NCBI RefSeq assembly: GCF_011397635.1
Contig: NC_064774.1
Span: 2,272,449 to 2,336,448, forward strand
Reading direction: 5' to 3'
DNA: 64,000 bases
Source: Epinephelus fuscoguttatus
Lineage: Eukaryota > Chordata > Actinopteri > Perciformes > Serranidae
Below, in pieces: positions 42,491 to 54,100 of the stretch; positions within the stretch are counted from its first letter, which is position 1, and each line of letters opens with the position of its first letter. The notes under the pieces are model-generated. The model saw only the letters and a program-made list of their open reading frames with translations. It was not told where the DNA came from and made no database searches. A program made the translations under genes and the position numbers.

Positions 42491-44454
42491 CAGTGTAGTT
42501 ATCAATTACTAAGAAACAACAGCCATAAAATAACAATTGAATGAGTAAACAAAAACGAGTGATCAAACTAAATTGTATCTATTGAAACGATTGAAAAAAA
42601 TAACATTTCTTACAAAGTAGTAGACAGAGTGATGTGATCTCCATACTGCATCGATGCTGTCCTCGGTCTCAGCTACAGCCAACACTCTAACCCACATCCT
42701 GAGCTCAACGGAAATCATGAGGACCCTGGTGACAGGCTGCACCATCTGGTACAACATGTAGAAGAATCCAACTCAACACACAGAGTTACAACCCTTTGTC
42801 TTAACCAGTGAAAAAAAAAATCACCAAGTGAAACTGTCAACTGGTGACAGAGGTTTGTTCCTTATGAGTCACATATCTGTGAAACGGGACATGAAACAGA
42901 CACATTATTAACCTGAGTAAACTCAGGTAAACTCAGGGCATCAGTCTTTGACAGATCCAGTAAAATTACTTTAATTGAAAACAAGCCAAAAAACAAACAA
43001 AAACAGGCTCACAGGCAGATGAGAAGACAACCTGGTGGGCAGACAGGAAGAATCAGCAGAAATAAAACAGATACAGGGAAACCAAAAGGGAAAATGGTGG
43101 GTTTATATACTGAGTGGGCTGATGAGGCAACTGGAAGCAGGTGTGTCTGTTACAAATGTAACTCAAGTGAGGTTGTGGGTAAAGGGAAGAAAGTCTGGGG
43201 ACACCTGGTGGCCAGATGGAGACAGGGCAGACCATGACATGAAAGTGTTTAAAATCAGCTCAGTTTAATTGATGTCAAAAGAGGAGAAGTAATGAAGCAT
43301 GGTGTGATCTACTGTGGGCCCTGGGTCGGCTGTCCCATTCAGTACTGATTCTGACCGTCTTAAACTGACTTGGACATTTAGTTTGTTGTTTTTTTTATTC
43401 AGCTCATTCCAAAGTTATGACTAGTCAGTTTATGTGGTTAACAGCTCAGCAGCCAACAACAGTGTCATCAGGGTGGTATCTGTTTATCTGTTTTATTAAG
43501 CTTTTAAACAGGAAGCAATGACAGTAATGTGGATGTGTAGGGAAAAAATGCTTCAACACATCTTGGGTTTTTCCACATAACACTGATCAGTCAAGCTGTT
43601 ACAATCCTCTTCAGCAAACAGTTCTCTATTCATGTTCCTGTTGGCATTATTGTCCTTGTGTTGCCTTTTTGTCCTCCTAATTAGTCTTTGGGACTCACTG
43701 CCTGCAGAGCAGACTAGCAATGGCTCCCAAGTCTTTTGTTTTTTATTTTGGCTTAGCGGAGGGACATACAATTACAACAGGTTGTATTTTGTACTGATTT
43801 TAAATACAATCTGAACCCCAAAAACCTGCTGGCATCTTTAAAACTTGCCAAAATTACACATTTATCATGATCAGAAACAGTGAAAACAGAAATGAGCCTG
43901 GAACACATCATGTGCAACAACACCTCCCATCAGGAAAAAATAACCTAATCTATCAAAATCACTTTATTCTACATGTCTTATTGAACATTTCACCGTAGGA
44001 AACAGATCCTGCAAAAAAACAAACATTAAATCCTGCACTCCTGCAAGTAAGACAATAGTGAAAAGCCAAGGCGTTTTCCAACTCTAGAGTTTTGTTTTCA
44101 ATTTTTAACTTTCGATCATCAAAGGGTGCGTTTTTAAAATCCAATCTGCCGCCACACCAAGTTACTAATATTATTTTGGCCACTACTCCTGCCACTGTTG
44201 TGTATTTAACCGGGGTTTGGTTGGAAAAATGAGTATTAGGCTATGTGCTAACGTTGCTAATGCTTGCATGTGCACACTTTCTGGCATTTTGCTGAAGAAA
44301 TTAGCAGTTTGTAATGGTGATAACTCTCACTCCCTCTGTGCTGTGTGTAAATATAAATATAACATGATTATTTATGGTGGAGGGAGGGTCATGTTTTTCC
44401 CCCAGTCACTCAGGGAGGCTCAAGGAGAAAATATTTGTTGCTCTGACAGGGCGA
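42491..44454. other. Intergenic stretch, no gene recognised
   Basis: I searched the minus strand for a leader exon for the Fc-receptor-like gene and found none that I could support. Several short frames (for example 43019-43237, 43959-44195) show no domains. Confidence 0.4.
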
Positions 44455-44530
44455 GGCGAAGCGAAGCGAGGCAAGATAAGATCAGATCAGATAAGATCTC
44501 AATTGATCCCCAGACGAGAATCTGGTTGTT
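44455..44530 (-). mobile_element. LINE 3-prime tail with AGATA/GATCA repeats, minus orientation
   Basis: GATAAGATCAGATCAGATAAGATCTCAATTGATCCCCAGACGAG is the complement of a GGGATCAATTGAG-type LINE end with a microsatellite tail. A G15 tract follows at about 44650. Confidence 0.55.
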
Positions 44531-44769
44531 GCAGTAGTGAGAAAAGACAGAGATAAATATAGACAAATAGAGAAGGTAAAGTAAATAAATAAATGATAAC
44601 ATGTATATTGCATTGCATATTAAATGTGAAGTGTTTTGGGGTGTGTGTTTGGGGGGGGGGGGGGTATGGTGACTGCTGCCCTGTTTGCATCAGATCCAGC
44701 AAGATATAGGAGTGGGAAGGTTAGCAGGAAGCAGGAAAGAAGAGATTAGTAGGATTAGATTGCGACATA

Positions 44770-46392
44770 CAGTACAGGCCAAAAGTTTGGACACACCTTC
44801 TCATTCAATGCGTTTTCTTTATTTTCATGACTATTTACATTGTAGATTCTCACTGAAGGCATCAAAACTATGAATGAACACATGTGGAGTTATGTACTTA
44901 ACAAAAAAAGGTGAAATAACTGAAAACATGTTTTATATTCTAGTTTCTTCAAAATAGCCACCCTTTGCTCTGATTACTGCTTTGCACACTCTTGGCATTC
45001 TCTCCATGAGCTTCAAGAGGTAGTCACCTGAAATGGTTTCCACTTCACAGGTGTGCCTTATCAGGGTTAATTAGTGGAATTTCTTGCTTTATCAATGGGG
45101 TTGGGACCATCAGTTGTGTTGTGCAGAAGTCAGGTTAATACACAGCCGACAGCCCTATTGGACAACTGTTAAAATTCATATTATGGCAGGAACCAATCAG
45201 CTAACTAAAGAAAAACGAGTGGCCATCATTACTTTAAGAAATGAAGGTCAGTCAGTCCGGAAAATTGCAAAAACTTTAAATGTGTCCCCAAGTGGAGTCG
45301 CAAAAACCATCAAGCGCTACAACAAAACTGGCACACATGAGGACCGACCCAGGAAAGGAAGACCAAGAGTCACCTCTGCTTCTGAGGATAAGTTCATCCG
45401 AGTCACCAGCCTCAGAAATCGCAAGTTAACAGCAGCTCAGATCAGAGACCAGATGAATGCCACACAGAGTTCTAGCAGCAGACCCATCTCTAGAACAACT
45501 GTTAAGAGGAGACTGCGCGAATCAGGCCTTCATGGTCAAACAGCTGCTAGGAAACCACTGCTAAGGAGAGGCAACAAGCAGAAGAGATTTGTTTGGGCCA
45601 AGAAACACAAGGAATGGACATTAGACCAGTGGAAATCTGTGCTTTGGTCTGATGAGTCCAAATTTCAGATCCTTGGTTCCAACTGCCGTGTCTTTGTGAG
45701 ACGCAGAAAAGGTGAACGGATGGATTCCACATGCCTGGTTCCCACTGTGAAGCATGGAGGAGGAGGTGTGATGGTGTGGGGGTGTTTTGCTGGTGACACT
45801 GTTGGGGATTTATTCAAAATTGAAGGCACACTGAACCAGCATGGCTACCACAGCATCCTGCAGCGACATGCCATCCCATCCGGTTTAGTTGGACGATCAT
45901 TTATTTTTCAACAGGACAATGACCCCAAACACACCTCCAGGCTGTGTAAGGGCTATTTGACCAAGAAGGAGAGTGATGGAGTGCTGCGGCAGATGACCTG
46001 GCCTCCACAGTCACCGGACCTGAACCCAATCGAGATGGTTTGGGGTGAGCTGGACCACAGAGTGAAGGCAAAGGGGCCAACAAGTGCTAAACACCTCTGG
46101 GAACTCCTTCAAGACTGTTGGAAAACCATTTCAGGTGACTACCTCTTGAAGCTCATGGAGAGAATGCCAAGAGTGTGCAAAGCAGTAATCAGAGCAAAGG
46201 GTGGCTATTTTGAAGAAACTAGAATATAAAACATGTTTTCAGTTATTTCACCTTTTTTTGTTAAGTACATAACTCCACATGTGTTCATTCATAGTTTTGA
46301 TGCCTTCAGTGAGAATCTACAATGTAAATAGTCATGAAAATAAAGAAAACGCATTGAATGAGAAGGTGTGTCCAAACTTTTGGCCTGTACTG
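44770..46392 (+). mobile_element. Complete Tc1-type transposon with 270-bp inverted repeats
   Basis: The 1623-bp element is flanked by TA (44768-44769 and 46393-46394). Inverted repeats at 44770-45039 and 46123-46392 are identical by eye over all 270 bases; they start CAGTACAGGCCAAAAGTTTG. The right repeat overlaps the last 107 bases of the transposase gene. Intact ends plus an intact gene suggest a recent insertion, possibly still mobile. This terminal sequence is of a type found widely in teleosts and lampreys. Confidence 0.93.
45183..46229 (+). CDS. Tc1/mariner transposase, intact, DD38E-like
   Basis: The 348-residue protein starts at MAGTNQLTKEKR; an upstream in-frame codon at 45084 would add 33 residues unlike the family. 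The N-terminus has two helix-turn-helix parts (GQSVRKIAKTLNVSPSGVAK; LTAAQIRDQMN...TTVKRRL) with a GRPR-type linker (KGRPRV). The catalytic residues are D157 (WSDESKF), D245 (FQQDNDPKH) and E284 (DLNPIEMVW). I count 38 residues between the second D and the E, which fits the DD38E (Intruder) sister group of DD34E Tc1 rather than DD34E. A glycine-rich box (HGGGGVMVWG) is present. No stops or frameshifts were seen. It should cut and paste the element at TA sites. Confidence 0.93.
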   Translation: MAGTNQLTKEKRVAIITLRNEGQSVRKIAKTLNVSPSGVAKTIKRYNKTGTHEDRPRKGRPRVTSASEDKFIRVTSLRNRKLTAAQIRDQMNATQSSSSRPISRTTVKRRLRESGLHGQTAARKPLLRRGNKQKRFVWAKKHKEWTLDQWKSVLWSDESKFQILGSNCRVFVRRRKGERMDSTCLVPTVKHGGGGVMVWGCFAGDTVGDLFKIEGTLNQHGYHSILQRHAIPSGLVGRSFIFQQDNDPKHTSRLCKGYLTKKESDGVLRQMTWPPQSPDLNPIEMVWGELDHRVKAKGPTSAKHLWELLQDCWKTISGDYLLKLMERMPRVCKAVIRAKGGYFEETRI

Positions 46393-46704
46393 TACCTTCA
46401 CTAAATTCACCTCTGCGCATCAGTGGAAGACATCTAAACACAAACTGTGATGTCTGGGAACTGTGGATCATCTTTGTTTTCTGTGTGACAGTTATTAAGG
46501 AAGCAAGTGGTACATACGGGGCACAAACACTCTCAAACAACGTCAGTCAACAGTTTTGAAAATTCGGTTTGAAAACATGTCTTCAATTATCTACAAGGAA
46601 GACATCTGACTCACATCACAGAGTGAAGTGCCGCCCGCAACAGGGAAGGTTGCGCAGCTGCAGAAAAGTTGCAGCTCATTCATAGCTCGTGGTGGACTAC
46701 GAGG
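46393..46704. other. Spacer between Tc1 element and leader exon
   Basis: I see no gene. The part nearest the leader exon (46610-46704) would be its 5-prime UTR or promoter if that exon is used. Confidence 0.4.
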
Positions 46705-46780
46705 ATGGACTGTGGAGTTCTGCTGAGAATTCTGCTGGTCTTTTTATGGATAAAGCCCACGGACGTTGTCTCAAACACGG
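46705..46780 (+). CDS. Orphan signal-peptide exon of an Ig-type receptor
   Basis: The ATG opens MDCGVLLRILLVFLWIKPTD, then VVSNTG before a GTGAGC donor in phase 1. The hydrophobic core and phase-1 end are typical of leader exons of Ig-superfamily receptors. The next 12 kb on this strand shows no Ig exon; the intron entered is filled by the duplicated repeats from 46835. It could be an alternative first exon of the gene at 58473, or a relic of a lost receptor gene. The long open frame to 47019 through the repeat is not credible. Confidence 0.4.
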
Positions 46781-46834
46781 GTGAGCTCACCACATTTGTG
46801 TGCTGCTATCTCCTTTCACCCTGGGCTTCAGGTT

Positions 46835-47470
46835 GGAAATTTAAGTCTCCAAACTTTGAAGACTTGGTTGACTTTAAAATGGTACAAATCATGTATGGAG
46901 CAGAAAAGAAAAAAATAAAACAATCAAACAAACAAAACCAATCACAGTTATTACATGGAAGCTTCAGGCCAAATCTAAAGTGTCTGTCCAAAAAAATTTT
47001 ATACACAGAAATTTTCTAGTGCATATCCATATTAAATTCATCATTATATATTTGATCCTCACCACTGAGATGAGAAAGTATATATATTTAAAATTTAAAA
47101 CACCATTGTTGTGAGGAACTGAAAACATGTAGAACATTCTGTTTGTTTAAACAAAGGTTTAAAAATAACATGCTGCATAAATATGACAATAGATGATGAG
47201 AGAGTAACATTGGCATAGTGAGGGAAAGGGTACAGGAACTGCCAGGATGTATAGTGTCTTTTGTTTGTCATAGTTTTCAGTCATGTGACATGCATGGTGA
47301 CCTGGAGGGCAAAACAATGGGCCAACATGGCGGCTCAAACTGGAGTCTCCATAGGCACGCAGCTCAAGCCAGTACAATTTCCTTATGTTTCAAGCCACAA
47401 ATATTTGAAGAAGGGCTGTGGCATATCATACCATCCATGATAACCCTGGTATAAATTTTACTTCATAAAA
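46835..47470. repeat. Inverted-repeat arm A (left)
   Basis: About 636 bp, matching the reverse complement of 49385-50211 nearly throughout once the SINE in that arm is removed. The outer ends are GGAAATTTAAGTCTCCAAACT and its complement. It includes AACATGGCGGCTCAAACTGG. Confidence 0.85.
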
Positions 47471-49380
47471 GTGTCATCTTCCAATATCACTGATATAGCA
47501 ATGTGTTCCGTGCACACAGCAACAACACAAGTCCAAACATGTTTTAAGGCCAAAGCGCTTTGAAGTATACCCATTGTTGAGCATCAAATGAGCAACTGAG
47601 AATAAATAATATTTTAGCTAACAAACTTGAAGGCCAAGGTGAAAAGACTCTAACGACCATCGTTCACAACAGGAGACCATCCCCACACACCAGACAATCC
47701 AGGTCTGATACTGATTGTCAGAGATTCAGTGTCACAGAATAGCACCCACCAGTCCATTCACTCATCAGAGGCAGTTTATATGTTCACATCATCAACTGAA
47801 ATTACAACATGTGTAACTTGAATGATCTGCAAAATGAAAACATAGTAATAATATATATTGACGTAGCATATAAATAACTAAATGTATTTATTGGAGCATG
47901 TAAGCTTCAAAAACTAGCTTGAGTACTGATTTTGCAAACTTCTACCTTTATGGATATTTTACAACTACAAGGAGTTTTCAGTTGCTTATGAAACAGTCTC
48001 AATGTGTTTCTACAGAATCCGCCTAACAAAGAAAACTCAGGAAAGACTAGATTGTGGATTTATGCCATTAAACATACCATGTTGTCTCTGGAGGGCAAAC
48101 AGTGGCAGCTGTCTCTAAAATTAACTATAATTCTTGGATTACTGATAGATAGCTAACATTAATTAATTAGTACTCCTTTGCTTTAACACTGAAGAATTTC
48201 TTGTCCTTTGACTCCCAAACAGCAGCACAATTGATCCATCCAGGAAAATACGTATGACTGTCCATACTTTTGTACGCTTTCATCCTGGCAGCAGTGTAAG
48301 TTGAGGGATTTTTTTGTCCATGCCTTTTTTAAAATTCCATTTAGGCAAAATAATGGGCCAACATGGCGGCTCAAACTGGAGTCCCGTGAGGCACGCAGCT
48401 CAAGCCAGTACAATTTCCTTATGTTTCAAGCCACAAATATTTGAAGAAGGGCTGTGGCATATCATACCATCCATGATAACCCTGGTATAAATTTTACTTC
48501 ATAAAAGTGTCATCTTCCAATATCACTGATATAGCAATGTGTTCCGCAGTGCACACAGCAACAACACAAGTCCAAACATGTTTTAAGGCCAAAGCGCTTT
48601 GACGTATACCCATTGTTGAGCATCAAATGAGCAACTGAGAATAAATAATATTTTAGCTAACAAACTTGAAGGCCAAGGTGAAAAGACTCTAACGACCATC
48701 GTTCACAACAGGAGACCATCCCCACACGCAGACAATCCAGGTCTGATACTGATTGTCAGAGATTCAGTGTCACAGAATAGCACCCACCAGTCCATTCACT
48801 CATCAGAGGCAGTTTTATGTTCACATCATCAACTGAAATTACAACATGTGTAACTTGAATGATCTGCAAAATGAAAACATAGTAATAATATATATTGACG
48901 TAGCATATAAATAACTAAATGTATTTATTGGAGCATGTAAGCTTCAAAAACTAGCTTGAGTACTGATTTTGCAAACTTCTACCTTTATGGATATTTTACA
49001 ACTACAAGGAGTTTTCAATTGCTTATGAAACAGTCTCAATCTGTTTCTACAGAATCCTGCCTAACAAAGAAAACTCAGGAAAGACTAGATTGTGGATTTG
49101 TGCCATTAAACATACCATGTTGTCTCTGGAGGGCAAACAGTGGCAGCTGTCTCTAAAATTAACTATAATTCTTGGATTACTGTTAGATAGCTAACATTAA
49201 TTAATTTACTCCCTTTGCTTTAACACTGAAGAATTTCTTGTCCTTTGACTCCCAAACAGCAGCACAATTGATCCATCCAGGAAAATACATATGACTGTCC
49301 ATACTTTTGTATGCTTTCATCCTGGCAGCAGTGTAAGTTGAGAAATTTTTTTGTCCATGCCTTTTTTAAAATTCCATTTA
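47308..49380. repeat. Tandem direct duplication of ~1.04-kb unit
   Basis: 47308-48343 and 48345-49380 are near-identical head-to-tail copies, each starting GCAAAAYAATGGGCCAACATGG and ending CCTTTTTTAAAATTCCATTTA. A third partial copy of the middle part is at 50311-50600. Short minus frames (SWMDQLCCCLGVKGQE) recur in each copy but no family was recognised. Confidence 0.85.
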
Positions 49381-49384
49381 GCTT

Positions 49385-50211
49385 TTCTATGAAATAAAAA
49401 TTTATACCATGGTTATCGTGGATGGTATGATATGCCACAGCCCTTCTTCAAATATTTGTGGCTTGAAACATAAGGAAATTGTACTGGCTTGAGCTGCGTG
49501 CCTCACGGAGACTCCAGTTTGAGCCGCTATGTTGGCCCATTGTTTTGCCCTCCAGGTCACCACGCATGTCACGTGACTGAAAACTATAACAAACAAAAGA
49601 CACTATACATCCTGGCAGTTTCTGTACCCTTTCCCTCACTATGCCAATGTTACTCTCTCATCATCTATTGTCATATTTATGCAGCATGTTATTTTTTTAA
49701 GATATTTTTGGGCTTTTTAGCCTTTAATGTATAGGACAGACAAGTGTGAAGGGGAGAGAGAAATGGAGTGACACGCAGCAAAGGGCCACAGGCTGGAGTC
49801 GAACCCAGACCGCTGTGGCAACAGCCCTGCACATGGGGCGCCTGCTCCACCACCAAGCCACCGGCGACCCATGCAGCATGTTATTTTAAACCTTTGTTTA
49901 AACAAACGGAATGTTCTACATGTTTTCAGTTCCTCACAACAATGGTGTTTTAAATTTTAAGTATATATATTTACTCATCTCAGTGGTGAGGATCAAATAT
50001 ATAATGATGAATTTAATATGGATATGCACTCGAGACTTTCTGTGTATACATTTTTTTGGACAGACACTTTAGATTTGGCCTGAAGCTTCCATGTAATAAC
50101 TGTGATTGGTTTTGTTTGTTTGATTGTTTTATTTTTTCTTTTCTGCTCCATACATGATTTGTACCATTTTAAAGTCAACCAAGTCTTCAAAGTTTGGAGA
50201 CTTAAATTTCC
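49385..50211. repeat. Inverted-repeat arm A (right), split by a SINE
   Basis: It is the reverse complement of 46835-47470. Length without the SINE and its duplicated target is about 635 bp, matching the left arm. Confidence 0.85.
49696..49870 (-). mobile_element. tRNA-derived SINE with 17-bp target duplication
   Basis: On the minus strand it reads GGTGGCTTGGTGGTGGAGCAGG (A-box region), GGTTCGACTCC (B box), a CTCTCTCCCCTTCACAC body and an AAAAATATCTTA tail. ATGCAGCATGTTATTTT flanks it at 49679-49695 and 49871-49887. The left arm at about 47166-47182 keeps the single empty-site version, so the SINE arrived after the inverted duplication. Confidence 0.9.
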
Positions 50212-50310
50212 AGCACCTAGACAATATCTTAAACTAAGACACCTTATGCACCTGATCGCCTATGTCTTAGTCACTCTGAATCAGAAACAACATCTTGTCT
50301 ATGAGAGGCT

Positions 50311-50600
50311 AGTGTTTTAAGGCCAAAGCACTTTGAAGTATACCCATTGTTGAGCATCAAATGAGCAACTGAGAATAAATAATATTTTAGCTAACAAACC
50401 TGAAGCCCAAGGTGAAAAGACTCTAACGACCATCGTTCACAACAGGAGACCATCCCCCACAGACAATCCAGGTCTGATACTGTTTTTCAGAGTTTCAGTG
50501 TCACAGATTTACTACCCCCCAGTCCATTCACTGATCAGAGGCAGTTTTATGTTCACATCATCAACTGAAATTAAAACATGTGTAACTTCCTAAAAAGCAG
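50311..50600. repeat. Third, partial copy of the duplicated unit
   Basis: It matches 47541-47830 and 48580-48860 (TTTTAAGGCCAAAGC...TTGAAGTATACCCATTG) with more divergence. It lies just outside the right inverted arm. Confidence 0.8.
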
Positions 50601-50944
50601 TGTGTGAATGTTACTGGATGAAATGTGTAATCATAAATGTAAATATATAATAAAGAGTCTACATGCATAGATGCACTGTAGCAGGCTATTGACTAGGGTT
50701 GACAATTTTAAGCACTTTCCTCAATTGAACACTGGTAGCATTAATGATCAATTAATTGATTAATTAATTACAAAAAAACTTTAGCAAATTTTGCTCATAG
50801 CAAACAAGACCAAACATTTTCCATATTCCCATGGCAAAACATCATTTTCTCTGACAGCATAATGTAGCCTATCAAACCTGTAGACAGCTAGGTATTAAAC
50901 ACATATACTTAAATATCTGATAATTTGGAGTATGTTCATAAAAT
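50601..50944. other. Spacer, nothing recognised
   Basis: AT-rich sequence without exons or named repeats. AATAAAGAG at about 50650 could be a polyadenylation signal of an unidentified element. Confidence 0.4.
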
Positions 50945-50955
50945 TCATCTCTGTT

Positions 50956-51146
50956 GGGGTGTCGGTGGCTTAGTGGTAGAGCAGGCGCCCCATGTACAAG
51001 GCTGTTGTCGCAGCGGCCCGGGTTCAAATCCAGCTTGTGCCCCTTTGCTGCATGTCATCCCCTCTCTCTCTCCCCTTTTCATACTTACCTGTCCTGTGCA
51101 TTAAAGGCATAAATGCCCCAAAAATATATTTAAAAATAAAACAAAA
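50956..51146 (+). mobile_element. tRNA-derived SINE, plus orientation
   Basis: A-box TGGCTTAGTGGTAGAGCAGG, B box GGTTCAAATCC at about 51021-51031, then a CTCTCTCTCCCC body and an A/T-rich tail. An 11-bp target duplication TCATCTCTGTT flanks it at 50945-50955 and 51147-51157. It is the same family as 49696-49870 and is not a tRNA gene. Confidence 0.9.
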
Positions 51147-51164
51147 TCATCTCTGTTATATTTC

Positions 51165-54100
51165 AGATCTAGATCCATGAGGAGTGTGAATATCGCTCGA
51201 TATTATTCAACAGTGGACCTGTGTCGTTTTGTTCAAACAAAGAGGACTTCAGTCCATCTATACAATGGTTAACTCCATCATGACAGACACTGAACCTTTC
51301 AATGCTCATCATTACCATAACACAAACACAAGACAAGTTAAATGACACAGTGCCTGAATTTAGAAAATTAAGTTTGTGTTTCTTATAATGACAGACTGCA
51401 ACAATATTTCCTTGTCCTTGGTAGTAGATACGCTAAGATATCAGAAGTAACTGTTGTCAGTCAATGTCAATAGAGTGTAAAGATTCACTCATGCATCAGA
51501 CTTTAATGTAAGATGTGAGTGCATCACTTCAGACAGCCTTTATCTGTAAAAAAAAAAAAATGAACGTGAATCGGAAAAAAAAAAATCTATGCAGTATTAG
51601 TGTATCGATACATCCCTCCCTTTGGTGTGTCTCCTCTTCATTTCCTCAAAACACCTAAAAACATAAAATCTATCTTTTTTGTTTGGTCATGCAGGCTTGG
51701 GTGACATTTCCTGCAAATCTTACATCTTAAATCATTCATTTTAACTTCAATAATGTTCACAGGAGCCAGACACTTTATTCACATCCATGAAGGAGTGTGT
51801 ATGTCGCTGCATCATATTCAAGCGGGGACCTGTGTCATTTTGTACAAGCAAAAAGGGGACTTGAGTCAATATATAAAATCTACCTTTTTTTTTGTTATAG
51901 AGTCAAACTTCAAAACAAGATTCCATAAATGAAGTCTTCTTTAAAGGTCTGCATCCTGTTGTTTTGTTTCTGAGAGAGGATTAAGGTTAACTCCATCAAG
52001 ACACTGAATATTTCAGTGCCCATTTCATTATTTCAAGCACAACACAATTTAATTGACACGGTCCTTCAATTAAGAAAATGAACTTTGTTTTTCTTCTACT
52101 GACATGCTGCAATAATATTTTTCCATCCTTTGTATTAGATACATTGTAAGATAAAAACTTTTAAGCAGTAATTTTTGTAAGTCAGTGTCATTTCGAGCAT
52201 AAGAGTTGACTTTTATCAACATGAGAGACCTAAGTTTTCCAGGTTGATATTTGATGTAATGTCTGTGGTCTACTTGAACTTGCATGGTCATGCAGGCTTG
52301 GGTGACATTTCCTGCAAATCTTACATCTTAAGTCATTCATTTTAACTTCAATATTGTTCACAGGAGCCAGACACTTTATTCACATCCATGAAGAAGTGTG
52401 TATGTCGCTGCATCATATTAAGCGGGGACTTGTGTCATTTTGTACAAGCAAAAAGGGGACTTGAGTCAATATATAAAATCTATCTTTTTTGTTATAGAGT
52501 CAAACTTCAAAACAAGATTCCATAAATGAAGTCTTCTTTAAAGGTCTGCATCCTATTGTTTTGATTCCGAGAGAGGATTAAGGTTAACTCCATCAAGACA
52601 CTGAATATTTCAGCACCCTATGAGGTCTTTTTATGATGGATCTGAGAGAGGCATTAGCAGTTAGTGTAAATATCACATTTTTGACTACAGTATGGGATCT
52701 GTGATTCATACCCAAATAGATTAGTTTTTCTCTTCAAGATAGATTCATGCAATGCAAGATTTCTACATAATGTGTATTTTCAAGAAAATTCATTGTATAC
52801 ACAATTCATACAAATACAAACATACAAATACAAATCAAAGTGTATTCCTATAAATACAGCTTTTTTTTAAGTCTCCCTTTCTTCAGATTTTTAAGTACTT
52901 ATTCTATTATCCTATAGATTTGGGTTAAGCATGTTGGGAATAGAATGATTTTATGCATTTTACTATCAGTTGTGTTTCACTATATAAGTTTTAGATGTGT
53001 GAACAATGAGAATACTAAGATGATTTCAGCTGATCTGAATGTGTTTGCTTTGCAGAAGCGGAGAAGTACAGGAGAGGAAGAGACATGAAATCTGAGGAGC
53101 ACATACCGCAATGCTTAGATAATTAGTTTCATATATGGTAAAAATAATAGAAAGTGATGTACAGATAGTAAGGTACAGCACGTGTAGGGAGTTGTGTTGT
53201 TCTCTTGTCTTTCAAAACAGGAACCACGCCCCCACTGTCAGCGGGAAGGAGTCAGATTAACACGAGGCAGGGGCGTGGTGTGGTGAAGGAGGAAGTGGAA
53301 CTGCCAATGAGAAGAGGACAACGCCTTGCGTGCACAATGACACTCTGTTACGCTCAAATATACTGGGTCAGGGAAAGGACAGGAGGTCAGACTTCGTGAA
53401 CTGACACACCTTTGTTGTTCGTCAGGGACTTGAAGTTGAGACCCAGAGCTCTGTAATTTTATTCCTTTACTGCTTAATAAACTACATTAACTGAGACCGA
53501 ATATCTTCTCCTATTGCTTCATTAAAGAACACGCAGGACTGAGCTCACACATAGCACATTGGAGAGTAGGATGAGCCCCCAGTCCATCAAGCACAAAGTC
53601 ACTTTCAAAAAATGACCTAATTGACATCCAGTGCTTGTGAAAAGTAGGAAGAGGAAGGTTTTCCTTTTTGACTGAAAAGTTTTATATGACCACTCTGATG
53701 CCCACTTAAAGTCTGATAAAAGTTATACTAGTTGTTTTCTTTATTCTGATTATTATTCTGCTGCTCTCTGGATGGCCCTTCAGTTTAATATAGTCTAAAG
53801 CTTGAAATTAGCTAGTAAAGGATATTCACCAAAGTTGGGCCTTCATGATTTGCTACAAAAATAAAACATATCATGGTTCAAGAGGGTATTATAAGTATTG
53901 TTAATTTGACTTGACTTTTAATTCATCCATGCTGGAGTATGATTGTCGCTCTATGCTATCCAAGAGGAACTTGTGTCATTCTGTGCCAGCAAATAGTGGA
54001 CTTGTTGTGGACCTGTTGTTTCATAAAGTAATAATATACAAAACAAAGTGTATTCTTATAAATACTGCTTTTAAAAAAACTTTCCTTTCTTTTGATTTTT

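Noticed and set aside
46669..47019. 116-codon frame continuing the leader exon
   Set aside because: It runs past a good GTGAGC donor into one arm of the inverted repeat, which also occurs without a leader at the other arm.
50956..51040. tRNA gene with A and B boxes
   Set aside because: The sequence has SINE body and tail, an 11-bp target duplication and two sister copies in the window, so it is a tRNA-derived SINE.
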